Below the pieces are notes generated by a model, which was given only the letters and a program-made list of their open reading frames with translations, made no database searches and had not been told where the DNA came from. From JAPYTY01 sp036338435 (lineage in GTDB: Bacteria; Acidobacteriota; UBA6911; RPQK01; JADFOI01), in contig JAYZCG010000043.1 in the NCBI GenBank assembly GCA_036338435.1, positions 1 through 51,055 on the forward strand: a stretch of 51,055 nucleotides of DNA, read 5' to 3'. Position 1 is the first letter of the stretch. Each line of letters begins with the position of its first letter. The position numbers and the translations under genes are program-made. Shown here piece after piece: positions 41,872 through 50,937 of this stretch.

Positions 41872-43668
41872 TTAGAGTGCTCCCTCTATCCGTTTTAAAA
41901 AGGCGGAAGCGCCCAGATACCCGACTACACGGGAAGCTCGCACTTCTTCTCCCTGAGAATTTATGAAGACTATTGTGGGTACACCATCCACGTCAAAATG
42001 CTTTCTCAGCAACTCTGCTTCATATGACTCATATTGTGTGAGATCCACCTTAAGTTTGGTAAACGGACTAACAGCGTTGACAACTTCTGCGTTGGTAAAA
42101 GTAAAGCGATCTAACTCTCGGCAAGGAATACACCAGTCTGCATAGAAGTCAAGTATAATGGGGTGTCCTTTTTGTTGGGCGCTTTCAAAAACATTGGTGT
42201 CATAGGGCTCCCAGGCAACGGATTTTCCAGGATCTTGAGGGATTACAGCATAGATTCCCACTAGAAGAATACCCAGTGCCGTGGCTTTCTTCAGAAAATA
42301 AAATATTTTGCCACTACCATTCGTTTTATCGAACCATCCAAGCCATGCGCCACTGCTAACCGCCATACCGAGAACAATCCAAGGTATAATCCTTTCAGGC
42401 ATCAAGGGTGCCACAAAATAGAAGGCTACTCCAATTAGTGCACACCCAAATAACTTCTCAATCCAGAGCATCCACACACCCGACCTGGGCAACTTGTTCA
42501 ATCCTCCCGAAAAAGTACCTAGTGCTACATAGGGCGACCCCAGCCCTAACGAAAGTGCAAAAAACATCCAAAACCCTAACCACGGATTACCAGTCGATCC
42601 CACATAGGTCAAAAGTCCAATAGTCACCGGTCCCACACACGGAGCAGCGACAATTCCGACGACCAGCCCCATACCCAATGCACCGAGTGCACCGCTACCG
42701 GATCCCCTCGCTATTTTCTGCCGAATGAAATTGGGAGCCTGGAGCTCATAGACCCCAAATAAACTCAACGCCAAAGTGACCATCACTAAGGCAATCCCCA
42801 CTAATACAAATGGACTCTGCAGCAAAACCCCGAACATTTGACCTGTCAAGGCAGCGACTACGCCTAACACAGAGTAAGTAACGGCAATGCCCACCAAATA
42901 CGTCAATGCAAGCCCAAACAATCGACTCGTTTTGCCATCACTCTGGCGACTGAAATAACCCAGAGTGACAGGAATCATAGGATACACACAAGGGGTTAAG
43001 TTTAAAGCCAGTCCGAGAACAAAAATGGCCAAAAATGTTATGGCAAAGCCTTGCTCTTCAATGAGTTGTGCAAAATTACCTTGGCCTGAATTTAAAATTG
43101 TCCCTATAGTCGGATCATCTGGCAAAATGACCGTATTCACTCCAAAAATGTCGGAGTTAATAAGTTGACTAGGTTGCTCCAAGGAGGCAATAGGAATAAA
43201 AATAGAAAAGTCCTCTTGGGCTGGAGCGAGGCAAATACTATTATTGCAAGCCTGATATTGAAAGCTTCCTTCAATATATTGCTCCCCATTAATGTCTGCA
43301 GCAACTACCACGGGGAATCGCATGATCACACGGCCCTCGTAAACGTCCAACTCCTCCTCGGCAAAGTCGAACTTAAGCCTTATACTCTCTGGATACACAA
43401 CCTCCCCAAAGGTTAATCCTGCAGTCGGCTGCAGGATTAATTGAGTGGGAATCAAATATTCTAGTGTGGGTTGGTGAGAGTTCACATGCCAATCGGGCTT
43501 CAGAATGGCGACAACTGCCACCTGAAAAATACTCCCCGGGTGAATGTGATCTACAGACGAAACTGTTTCAATCTCAACTAACTCATCTACACTGAAAATT
43601 TGCGCCTGAACTATCCCTATCACCGCAAATAAAATTAAAAACCCGATCAAAACTATTCTAATGCTCAT
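41872..43668 (-). CDS. dsbD: Thiol:disulfide interchange protein DsbD
   Basis: 598 residues from the ATG at 43668, chosen because it opens a signal peptide (IRIVLIGFLILFAVIGIVQAQ); the frame is open 51 codons further upstream without a leader. The N-terminal periplasmic domain has a cysteine pair in YQACNNSICLAPA. The central eight-helix domain carries the paired cysteines NLTPCVYPM and AAPCVGP, and a C-terminal thioredoxin domain carries ADWCIPCRELD. DsbD passes reducing power from cytoplasmic thioredoxin to periplasmic DsbC, cytochrome c maturation and similar clients. Confidence 0.93.
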   Translation of the reverse strand: MSIRIVLIGFLILFAVIGIVQAQIFSVDELVEIETVSSVDHIHPGSIFQVAVVAILKPDWHVNSHQPTLEYLIPTQLILQPTAGLTFGEVVYPESIRLKFDFAEEELDVYEGRVIMRFPVVVAADINGEQYIEGSFQYQACNNSICLAPAQEDFSIFIPIASLEQPSQLINSDIFGVNTVILPDDPTIGTILNSGQGNFAQLIEEQGFAITFLAIFVLGLALNLTPCVYPMIPVTLGYFSRQSDGKTSRLFGLALTYLVGIAVTYSVLGVVAALTGQMFGVLLQSPFVLVGIALVMVTLALSLFGVYELQAPNFIRQKIARGSGSGALGALGMGLVVGIVAAPCVGPVTIGLLTYVGSTGNPWLGFWMFFALSLGLGSPYVALGTFSGGLNKLPRSGVWMLWIEKLFGCALIGVAFYFVAPLMPERIIPWIVLGMAVSSGAWLGWFDKTNGSGKIFYFLKKATALGILLVGIYAVIPQDPGKSVAWEPYDTNVFESAQQKGHPIILDFYADWCIPCRELDRFTFTNAEVVNAVSPFTKLKVDLTQYESYEAELLRKHFDVDGVPTIVFINSQGEEVRASRVVGYLGASAFLKRIEGAL

Positions 43669-43751
43669 AGCTCTTGTTAATACCTCACAATGGGGTGCTC
43701 TCCCTCTCTGTAAATCGATTAGCATAAACATTTTGATGCTGTGTAAATATC

Positions 43752-45029
43752 CTAATTCCCCCGTCGGAAGACGGGCTTTCCTCTGACGATGGTCATAACT
43801 GGTACTCCATGCAGTTTCCATCCATGAAACGGGCAGTTTCGACTCATCGATCTGAATTCATTGACATCAACTACCATCTCTGCATCGGGGTCAATGACAG
43901 TAACATCAGCAATGGCTCCCTCTGCAAGTGTGCCTCGACCCAGTTTCAAAATACGGTTAGGATTTATACTGAAAAGCTCTACCAAGCGGGAAATTGAAAC
44001 GATCTCCCGTCTTATCAAGAATTCCCAAGCCAGTGCCACCGCAGTTTCCATTCCAATAATCCCATTAGCAGCTTCCTGAAAGGGCATCTCTTTTTCAAGA
44101 CTGGTATGCGGTGCATGATCTGTGGCAATACAATCGATCGTCCCATCGGAAATTGCTTTGATTATATTTTCTACATCAGATGCTGTCCGAAGTGGGGGAT
44201 ACATCTTAAAATTAGTATCGTAGTTTTTAATATCATTATCTGTCAAAATAAAATGGTGAGGTGTCACTTCACATGTTACGTCAATCCCCTGCTTCTTGGC
44301 CTGACGCACCCAAAAGAGGGATTCCTGGGTGGAAATATGAGCAATATGAATACGCCCACCTGTAATGCGGCCTAAAATCACATCCCGTGCTACATCTAAT
44401 TCTTCGGCTACCCGGCTTAGACCGTACAAACCAAGACGAGTAGCTGCACTTCCCTCATTCATGTGTCCGCCGGATGCCAGCTGACGATCCTCGCAATGAT
44501 CTATGACTAGAACGTCAAATATCCTGGAATACTCCAAAGCTCTGCGCATTATCTGATTGTTCTCGACTGGATTTCCATCGTCGGTGATAGCCACAATCCC
44601 CGCTTTAACCATTGCACCAATCTCTGCCAATTCCTGACCCTTTGATCCTTTCGTAATTGCGCCTGCAGGGAAAACATTGACCAAAGCGACTTGGCGCGCA
44701 CGATCTATGATAAACCGCGTGATCGCCTCACTGTCATTGACCGGATCAGTATTAGGCATGCATGCAATACTGGTGAAACCTCCCGCAGCTGCGGCCTGAC
44801 TCCCACTTAGGATGGTTTCCTTGTCTTCCCTTCCCGGCTCACGAAGGTGCACATGCATATCGATAAACCCGGGACATACAACCCATCCCGAAGCGTCAAC
44901 AATGTCCCAACTCTTTTTGGCCTGGATTTTTCCAAGACTGGCAATCTTCCCCTTATCCACCAGAAGATCGAGCTTACGCACCAATTGTTGACTTGGATCA
45001 ACAACAGTCCCTCCTTTAAGTAAGATCAT
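43752..45029 (-). CDS. pyrC: Dihydroorotase, class I
   Basis: 425 residues. DMHVHLREPGREDKETILSGSQAAAAGGFTSI contains the HxH zinc ligands, and later IDHCED, HIAHIST and IATDHAPH supply further metal and catalytic residues. It cyclises carbamoyl aspartate to dihydroorotate. It overlaps the pyrB stop by 4 bp, so coupling within pyrR-pyrB-pyrC is likely. All expected metal ligands are visible, so this is probably the active enzyme rather than a PyrC-like pseudo-partner. Confidence 0.94.
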   Translation of the reverse strand: MILLKGGTVVDPSQQLVRKLDLLVDKGKIASLGKIQAKKSWDIVDASGWVVCPGFIDMHVHLREPGREDKETILSGSQAAAAGGFTSIACMPNTDPVNDSEAITRFIIDRARQVALVNVFPAGAITKGSKGQELAEIGAMVKAGIVAITDDGNPVENNQIMRRALEYSRIFDVLVIDHCEDRQLASGGHMNEGSAATRLGLYGLSRVAEELDVARDVILGRITGGRIHIAHISTQESLFWVRQAKKQGIDVTCEVTPHHFILTDNDIKNYDTNFKMYPPLRTASDVENIIKAISDGTIDCIATDHAPHTSLEKEMPFQEAANGIIGMETAVALAWEFLIRREIVSISRLVELFSINPNRILKLGRGTLAEGAIADVTVIDPDAEMVVDVNEFRSMSRNCPFHGWKLHGVPVMTIVRGKPVFRRGN

Positions 45030-45964
45030 AGGTGCATGTCCTCACTAACGCCTGTCAGAAGGTATAGTATTGCCATACGCACTGCTACTCCATTGGTAAC
45101 CTGTTCGGCAATCACCGAATACTTGCCCTCAGCAAGATCTGGGTCGATTTCCACACCGCGGTTGATGGGGCCAGGATGCATTATGATGGCACTTTTTCTG
45201 GCCCACCGCATTTTCTTCTCGTCTAGACCATAAAGTGCAAAATACTCCTTAATCGAAGGGAAGAAGACCTCCTTTTGACGCTCTTTCTGAGTTCTCAACA
45301 TCATGACTACATCAGCCCCTTGGATGGCTTCTTTCATATCAAACCCTACCCGCACCCCATAGCTATCAAACCCTTGAGGGATAAGGGTTGGAGGCCCACA
45401 CACCGAAACATTAGCTCCCAACTTGGTGAGCAGAAGAACATTGGAACGGGCAACACGACTATGAGTTATATCCCCCACGATGGCAACATTAAGTCCTTTG
45501 ATCTCCTTTTTGTGATCCAATATAGTCAGAACATCTAAAAATGCCTGGGTTGGATGTTCGTGTAGTCCATCCCCGGCATTGACCACACACGTTGGTTCAC
45601 AATACTTAGCTAAAAGCTGGGGGGTGCCCGCACAAGGATGGCGGATAGCAATAATGTCAGGCTTCATCGATTTTAAGTTTTTACCTGTATCAATTAAAGT
45701 CTCGCCCTTACTAACACTACTGCTAGAAACGCTGAAGTTTATGGAATCGGCACCCAGACGTTTTGCCGCAATTTCAAAAGATGAGCGTGTGCGAGTTGAT
45801 GGTTCAAAAAAAAGGTTTATCAACGATTTTCCACGTAGCGTAGGTACTTTCTTGATGGGACGGGAAGAAATCTCTTTGAAGCTTGTTGACATCTTCAAAA
45901 TCAATTCGATATCACCCAAGGTGAGATCCTCAATCCCAAGCAAGTGTCTTACGCTTAAACCCAT
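45026..45964 (-). CDS. pyrB: Aspartate carbamoyltransferase catalytic subunit
   Basis: 312 residues from the ATG at 45964 (MGLSVRHLLGIEDLT); a TTG 42 bp upstream is also in frame. The carbamoyl phosphate loop FFEPSTRTRSSFEIAAKRLG, then HPTQAFLDVLTI and HPGPINRGVEI are the expected motifs. It condenses carbamoyl phosphate and aspartate. No pyrI regulatory gene is present; the arrangement with PyrR and pyrC resembles the unregulated-trimer type that depends on dihydroorotase association. Confidence 0.95.
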   Translation of the reverse strand: MGLSVRHLLGIEDLTLGDIELILKMSTSFKEISSRPIKKVPTLRGKSLINLFFEPSTRTRSSFEIAAKRLGADSINFSVSSSSVSKGETLIDTGKNLKSMKPDIIAIRHPCAGTPQLLAKYCEPTCVVNAGDGLHEHPTQAFLDVLTILDHKKEIKGLNVAIVGDITHSRVARSNVLLLTKLGANVSVCGPPTLIPQGFDSYGVRVGFDMKEAIQGADVVMMLRTQKERQKEVFFPSIKEYFALYGLDEKKMRWARKSAIIMHPGPINRGVEIDPDLAEGKYSVIAEQVTNGVAVRMAILYLLTGVSEDMHL

Positions 45965-46016
45965 AGCTATGCCACTAGCAGTTAACGATGTGTAGTCTTG
46001 ACGCAACTACAAATAG

Positions 46017-46553
46017 TCAGCGCCCTTTCTCCACCAGTGCCCTGGTGGTTAAGACAACTCTTTCTTCGTTGTCAATTGATGATAATCGGACTTCGACCAC
46101 TTCGTCTCTACTCGTCTCCATGTATTTACCTACATAATCTGCCTGAATAGGTAATTCTCTACACCCCCGATCGATAAGAACAGACAACTCTATTCTCCTC
46201 GGACGCCCATAATCTAGAATACTATCCAGAGCGGCTCGGGTAGTGCGGCCAGTATATAGGACATCATCGATTAACAGCACGTCCTTGTCGTTGACATCAA
46301 AGTCTAACTGTGAACCTTCGACAATGGGTTGCACATCAACTAGAGACAAATCATCACGATAAAATGTGATGTCTAGAATCCCCAAATTAAGCTGTTTATT
46401 CGACAGCTGCTTGATCTTCTTTTGGAGCCTTTGGGCAAGAGGAACACCTCGCCGACGGATCCCGATCAACACAAGGCTTTCGAGTTCCGGATGATCCTCA
46501 ATCACTTCCCCAGCCATTCTGGATAACTCTGATTGCATTTCTTTCTGAGTCAT
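46017..46553 (-). CDS. pyrR: PyrR, pyrimidine operon regulator / uracil phosphoribosyltransferase
   Basis: 178 residues from the ATG at 46553; the frame extends to a TTG at 46595. LIGIRRRGVPLAQRLQKKI and the PRPP loop DVLLIDDVLYTGRTTRAALD are diagnostic. In Bacilli PyrR binds a leader RNA in response to UMP and causes attenuation. Here only about 150 bp of divergent DNA lie upstream and no obvious leader hairpin-terminator is visible, so the RNA-regulator role is uncertain. It heads the pyrR-pyrB-pyrC operon. Confidence 0.92.
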   Translation of the reverse strand: MTQKEMQSELSRMAGEVIEDHPELESLVLIGIRRRGVPLAQRLQKKIKQLSNKQLNLGILDITFYRDDLSLVDVQPIVEGSQLDFDVNDKDVLLIDDVLYTGRTTRAALDSILDYGRPRRIELSVLIDRGCRELPIQADYVGKYMETSRDEVVEVRLSSIDNEERVVLTTRALVEKGR

Positions 46554-46734
46554 CACATCCCGAGGATAATTTTGCGTTACTTGATCTTCCAGCAAGGCGG
46601 TGGAGATGATAGCACATTTTGGACTTCATCCGTGTTCACCCAAGCGCATTCACGAGTTATAGTCTAACTTTTTTTGGCATATTTTCGTTTATACCAGTTG
46701 ATCTAAAGTGTATTTTGTGCGATATCAATATGAA

Positions 46735-47310
46735 ATGAGGCGAACGAAAAAACTAATTTTAATCGCTTTTGTGTTCCTCTCATCTCTGTTTGTTTCAGCA
46801 CAATCATTTTCTGGGCGTGTCCTAGAATCCTCTGCCTGCCATGTTTTTCTGGATGACCAAAACATCTGGACACTGGAAGTCTTAGAGGAGATAGGCGAGG
46901 AAACCACTCCCATTTTGAACATCATCACTTTTTCTCCAGGAAAGTGGGATTTTAGGCCCCGGGACATCCACATCTACAACCAAAAAAATCAAGAGGCCAC
47001 AGTTGAAAAATTATCCATGGACACTGGAGTACCCGAAAATCCATACCTAATGGAATATCTGTCTGTCAGAGGCAACAACTTCATCGGTTTGGATCTCTGG
47101 GGCAAGTTTGAGAACTTCGTAGAGCCCGCCCAAGTGTTGATTGATTTAGGGGAAGATCGTTTTACACTGCATGCACTGGATTGCCTAGACTTTAATGCAC
47201 TGGCTGAAAAAATCGATCAGATTAATTTGGACAGCCCCGACATTTGGGAAGACTACGAGGTTCTTCAAATTGAATTCCTAGGAGAAAAAAGCCTTAGGCC
47301 ACAAGAATAG
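46735..47310 (+). CDS. Secreted protein of unknown function
   Basis: 191 residues from the ATG at 46735, chosen because it opens a signal peptide (RRTKKLILIAFVFLSSLFVSAQS). The mature part has a beta-rich, acidic sequence with two cysteines (SSACHVF and LDCLD) that could form a disulfide. I do not recognise a family. It is divergent from pyrR and convergent with the M23 peptidase gene, so it is probably monocistronic. Confidence 0.6.
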   Translation: MRRTKKLILIAFVFLSSLFVSAQSFSGRVLESSACHVFLDDQNIWTLEVLEEIGEETTPILNIITFSPGKWDFRPRDIHIYNQKNQEATVEKLSMDTGVPENPYLMEYLSVRGNNFIGLDLWGKFENFVEPAQVLIDLGEDRFTLHALDCLDFNALAEKIDQINLDSPDIWEDYEVLQIEFLGEKSLRPQE

Positions 47311-47381
47311 TAAACTGCTGGCCACCATCGCTGCAAAATCAACAGCTACTCTAGATCCTAAGACACTGGAAAGACCCGTGG

Positions 47382-48644
47382 CTAATCAGCATGATTGGAA
47401 CGATTAAGGGAGGATGGAATTGAATTCAATCTTTGCACATACCCGTCACGAACCGAGAAAAAAAGACTGGCATATTCTTTTTGAACCGGCTTATCCAAGG
47501 GAAGAGGCAACATATTCTGGGGATCTAAAAAGTGGCCATTCCTATCCTGAACACGATAGTCAAGATGGGGACCAGTGGCCAATCCAGTAGCCCCAACGCG
47601 TCCAATCTGATCGCCCTGACTAACTTTCTGACCTCGCTCTACATCAAAGCTTGAAAGGTGAGCGTAACTGGTCAAATAACCGTTGGGATGCCGAATCTTG
47701 ACAGTCAAACCATATCCCCCTTCCCGGCCCCTGAAAACAACTGTTCCGGCTGCTGAGGCAAAAACCGGAGTCCCTGTTGGCGCTCCATAATCTACTCCTA
47801 AGTGAGGTCTCCTCGTTTTCAGGATAGGATGGTAACGAGAGTGGGAAAAACGTGAGGTCACCCGAGGATTAAAATGGAATGGAGCCTTCAGAAATGTCTT
47901 ACGTACCAAATTCCCCTTTTTGTCGTAGTAATTTGTTGTACCTGCGGGATCTTTAAACCAAAAGGCATGAAAGATGTGTGCCCCACTGGTAAACTGGACA
48001 GCCAAGATTTTCCCGTACTTTGCAAATTCACCGTCAACATACTTCTTCTCCACGATGAGCTCGAAGGAGTCTTTTGATTGCAGCGCTGTAAAATCGACGT
48101 CCCACTGCAAAATCTGGTGCAAATCAACTACCAACTGTGGAGACTCCCCCTGAGAAACCAGCATCTCCCAAAGAGAAGTATCCACCTCTCCATAGACTTC
48201 CTCAACTAAGATCTCAAAGTTGTACTGTTCTCGAGTTGCCGTATATCGGTCACGCTCTCTCCGAACTAGAAGATATTCCTCATCATCGATTCCATATCGC
48301 AACCTTTCGAGATTTCCACCTACAGTTCGTTCAATGACTACTCGCCTTCCCACCCTGATGTTGTTGAAATCGTATACAGATTTCACGTGCTCTACCAAAT
48401 TGTGAACCTCTTGTATTGTGAATCCAAGATCTAAAAAAATCCCCTGGATAGTGTCATTGTGCCCAATGTACTTCTCCAACAATTCCAGGGAAGGCTTTTC
48501 ACTTTCAAGCGTAGCAACAATGTTGCTGGGCTCAGCAACAGTTTGTGAGTGGGAAAAAAAAGACTGCAAGGAAGCGGAAAAAAGAATCAAACCCACCCAG
48601 AAAGCCCCCAACAGACGAAAACCTGTATCACGATCTCTAACCAT
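47382..48644 (-). CDS. M23 (LytM/NlpD-type) peptidoglycan endopeptidase, exported
   Basis: 420 residues. An N-terminal hydrophobic segment (LLGAFWVGLILFSASLQSFF) serves as signal or anchor. A middle LysM/OapA-like region with GFTIQEVHNLVEHVKSVYDFNNIRVG is followed by the M23 domain. The metal ligands are visible as H and D in RPHLGVDYGAPTGTPV, then YAHLSSF and GPHLDYRV. These enzymes cut peptidoglycan cross-links or, if lacking ligands, activate amidases; the ligands here look intact. It precedes coaD's partner gene order with only 5 bp between its start and the coaD stop. Confidence 0.85.
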   Translation of the reverse strand: MVRDRDTGFRLLGAFWVGLILFSASLQSFFSHSQTVAEPSNIVATLESEKPSLELLEKYIGHNDTIQGIFLDLGFTIQEVHNLVEHVKSVYDFNNIRVGRRVVIERTVGGNLERLRYGIDDEEYLLVRRERDRYTATREQYNFEILVEEVYGEVDTSLWEMLVSQGESPQLVVDLHQILQWDVDFTALQSKDSFELIVEKKYVDGEFAKYGKILAVQFTSGAHIFHAFWFKDPAGTTNYYDKKGNLVRKTFLKAPFHFNPRVTSRFSHSRYHPILKTRRPHLGVDYGAPTGTPVFASAAGTVVFRGREGGYGLTVKIRHPNGYLTSYAHLSSFDVERGQKVSQGDQIGRVGATGLATGPHLDYRVQDRNGHFLDPQNMLPLPLDKPVQKEYASLFFSVRDGYVQRLNSIPSSLNRSNHAD

Positions 48645-48649
48645 CTCTA

Positions 48650-49141
48650 TTACACAGATCTTGTCTTCTTTTTCAGAGAACCTTCGACTGCCGGAGGAAC
48701 AAGACCGCTGACATCTCCCCCTAGAAGTGCTATTTCTTTCACCAATCGGGAACTCAGATAAGAATATTTTTCCGCAGGCACCATGAATATGGTCTCTACA
48801 TCCGGCTCCATACGGCGATTCATAAGGGCCATTTGAAACTCATATTCATAGTCTGTAACGGCTCTAATGGCACGCAGAATTACTTGAGCTTCTTTTTCTC
48901 TAGCATAGTTGACTAAAAGCCCCTCAAAAGTGTCCACCTCAACATTGTCCCACTTTTCTGTTGCATTTCTCAGCATCTCAACTCTTTCTTCCGTGGCGAA
49001 AAAGGGCTTTTTATCAAGGTTGACCAACACCGCCACAATGACTAGGTCAAACTTACTACGACTTCTGTCAATAATGTCTAGATGGCCGTTGGTGACAGGA
49101 TCAAAAGAACCCGGATAAATAGCACTGAATTGTTTGGACAT
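48650..49141 (-). CDS. coaD: Phosphopantetheine adenylyltransferase
   Basis: 163 residues from the ATG at 49141 (MSKQFSAIYPGSFDPVTNGHLDII). GSFDPVTNGH is the nucleotidyltransferase T/HxGH motif, and LIRAIRAVTDYEYEFQMALMNR-like sequence (here LRAIRAVTDYEYEF) plus YSYLSSRLVKEIA complete the signature. It adenylates 4'-phosphopantetheine in coenzyme A synthesis. Codons upstream of this start are not family-like. Confidence 0.95.
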   Translation of the reverse strand: MSKQFSAIYPGSFDPVTNGHLDIIDRSRSKFDLVIVAVLVNLDKKPFFATEERVEMLRNATEKWDNVEVDTFEGLLVNYAREKEAQVILRAIRAVTDYEYEFQMALMNRRMEPDVETIFMVPAEKYSYLSSRLVKEIALLGGDVSGLVPPAVEGSLKKKTRSV

Positions 49142-49273
49142 TGGCGCTAAACTTTCATCATTGAGGAAACTCGATAATATTAATCTAACCAAGTTTTCTA
49201 TTGAACAAGAGCTACATTCCTTAATTCTTTATTCTGACCGTAGGGTACTCCTTGCTAACCCTCACGCGCCAGT

Positions 49274-49750
49274 TCACTGCTTTATAATCTCACCACACGT
49301 TGACATCGCAACCCCAAAATAGGGATTAGCGATTAACTCACCTTTTTGTACCCAGTTCGCACCCTGGAAGTTGTTCGCCATAGGGCAAAAGGCTAGGGAG
49401 TATCCCTCAGGCAAAGTACTCTTAGCCACCCTATCAGAAATGAGGGCAAAGGTAGAGCGAATACCTTCGATGTCTTCTGCAACCATAGCAGTTTGCACCA
49501 AAATTTGTAATTCGCCGCTACTGTCGTAAGTTAGCTGTTCCAGAGCATTGTGGGCATCCTCATAGCTGTCAACCGCTAGAGCCTCCTGAACATCTACATA
49601 GGAATCAAACAGGGCTGCAGAAAGTTGAAACCCATCCTCCACCGGCTGTTGTACTTCAGCAAGCTCCTCTTCTACAGCAACCGTTCTACCCGAACTACAG
49701 AAAGTAAAGATTAATGGGATAATCAGGACAAATCCAAATTGTCTTTTCAT
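49274..49750 (-). CDS. Exported protein with DUF3347-like C-terminus
   Basis: 158 residues from the ATG at 49750, which opens a leader (RQFGFVLIIPLIFTFCSSG); the cysteine may be lipidated although the lipobox is imperfect. The C-terminal AFCPMANNFQGANWVQKGELIANPYFGVAMSTCGEI strongly resembles the DUF3347 domain found in periplasmic metal-efflux adaptors and associated proteins, with two conserved cysteines and a Met. The N-terminal part is helical. A metal-binding role is inferred. It sits between rsmD and coaD, which are often direct neighbours. Confidence 0.65.
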   Translation of the reverse strand: MKRQFGFVLIIPLIFTFCSSGRTVAVEEELAEVQQPVEDGFQLSAALFDSYVDVQEALAVDSYEDAHNALEQLTYDSSGELQILVQTAMVAEDIEGIRSTFALISDRVAKSTLPEGYSLAFCPMANNFQGANWVQKGELIANPYFGVAMSTCGEIIKQ

Positions 49751-50029
49751 AACTCCCTCCACGTATTCATCTAGCAAACACCTCAAAATCACCCTTTCAC
49801 CTGCCTGTTTTGATACCAAACTTCATTCCAGTCTTCTAAAGCCTTTTGATTCGGGACACCAACAGACGTGTAGTTTAGGCGATTGTACCATAGGAAAATG
49901 GATGCTCCCTCCAGAACTACATTCACTATCCGCATCTTTAACCACACGATCATTACTGGAAAATGTAGGTCTCTTTACCTGAATCACATGGTCTTTTAAT
50001 GACAGAGAGAAAACTATACAGGCTCAAAT

Positions 50030-50599
50030 CTAGGGAAAATCTGATTCCCGATCTTTGGGAAGTTTGAGAAACACCAGATGGGAGTTCCCCACCCGGAGGG
50101 TGCGAACGACAGATAGGTTCTCGGGAATAAACGCCAGTTTGATCCTCTTGTCCGTCTCCAAAATAATCCAAGTAGTTTCCTGGATCCCAGGTAAGACCGC
50201 AATGGTCTTAAGTAATTTATTGTAACGGCCAAATTGATAAGGTGGATCAAGAAAAACAAAATCGATTGCAGGTTCGTCTAGCTTTCTTAGAAAGACAAAA
50301 ACGTCCATCTGATCAATCGTATATCGTTCCTTTACCTGGCAAATATACAAATTGTGTTTTACCACTTGAAGGGACTCTGCACTGCTATCATTTAAGATCA
50401 CCTGTTTGGCTCCACGACTGATTGCCTCGATCCCAACGGCTCCTGATCCCACGAATGGTTCAACCCATACTGCCCCACGAATGTCATTTGAGACAATATT
50501 GAATAGAGTTTCTCGCAAACGAGCACTGGAGGGTCGTAGCCCTTCCGGAACCGTGCCTAACGGTCTCCCCCGATATTTACCTCCGATTATTCGCATCAT
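50030..50599 (-). CDS. rsmD: 16S rRNA (guanine(966)-N(2))-methyltransferase RsmD
   Basis: 189 residues. RIIGGKYRGRPLGTVPEGLRPSSARLRETLFNI opens it, the SAM-binding FVGSGAVGIEAISRGA follows, and the catalytic motif is FLDPPY near residue 118. It methylates G966 in the 30S P-site region. Family members often adjoin coaD, and here one gene intervenes. Confidence 0.93.
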   Translation of the reverse strand: MMRIIGGKYRGRPLGTVPEGLRPSSARLRETLFNIVSNDIRGAVWVEPFVGSGAVGIEAISRGAKQVILNDSSAESLQVVKHNLYICQVKERYTIDQMDVFVFLRKLDEPAIDFVFLDPPYQFGRYNKLLKTIAVLPGIQETTWIILETDKRIKLAFIPENLSVVRTLRVGNSHLVFLKLPKDRESDFP

Positions 50600-50937
50600 T
50601 TATCGTATATGCCTGCTGCCTAGATCATGTCCCAGTTATTTTCGTTCTCGTTCCTTTTAAACCCTTTACTAGAGTGGCAAAAACCCTAGGTAGTAACTCA
50701 TCAAAATTGTCCCTACATGAATGGGTTGTTCAACACTGACCTCCCCCCCTAGTCCTTACAGATTCTACATGATTAGCAAACAGCCCATTGTTTTCAGCTG
50801 ATCTAAGACACCTTTTACACGCGGCCAATACAATAAAATTCAAGATAGTATTGCTGGATGACGTGCTCAAAATAAGATGTTTAACACGTCAACACAAGAC
50901 AGAAAATATTGTGAATTTGTGCTATATTGGCCGAAAA
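50600..50937. other. Intergenic region without recognised gene
   Basis: 338 bp between divergent rsmD and a partial lipoprotein gene. I see no RNA gene. TATATT at 50923 is too close to the next ATG to be a clear -10. An inverted repeat lies at 50859-50891. Confidence 0.5.
50859..50891. promoter_or_regulatory. Possible operator, inverted repeat TGACGTG/CACGTCA
   Basis: TGACGTG at 50859-50865 and CACGTCA at 50885-50891 form a 7-bp inverted repeat spaced 26 bp centre to centre, 47 bp before the next ATG. Confidence 0.3.

Noticed and set aside
50923..50928. TATATT as a -10 box for the partial lipoprotein gene
   Set aside because: It lies about 10 bases from the ATG and has no matching -35 at 16-18 bp.
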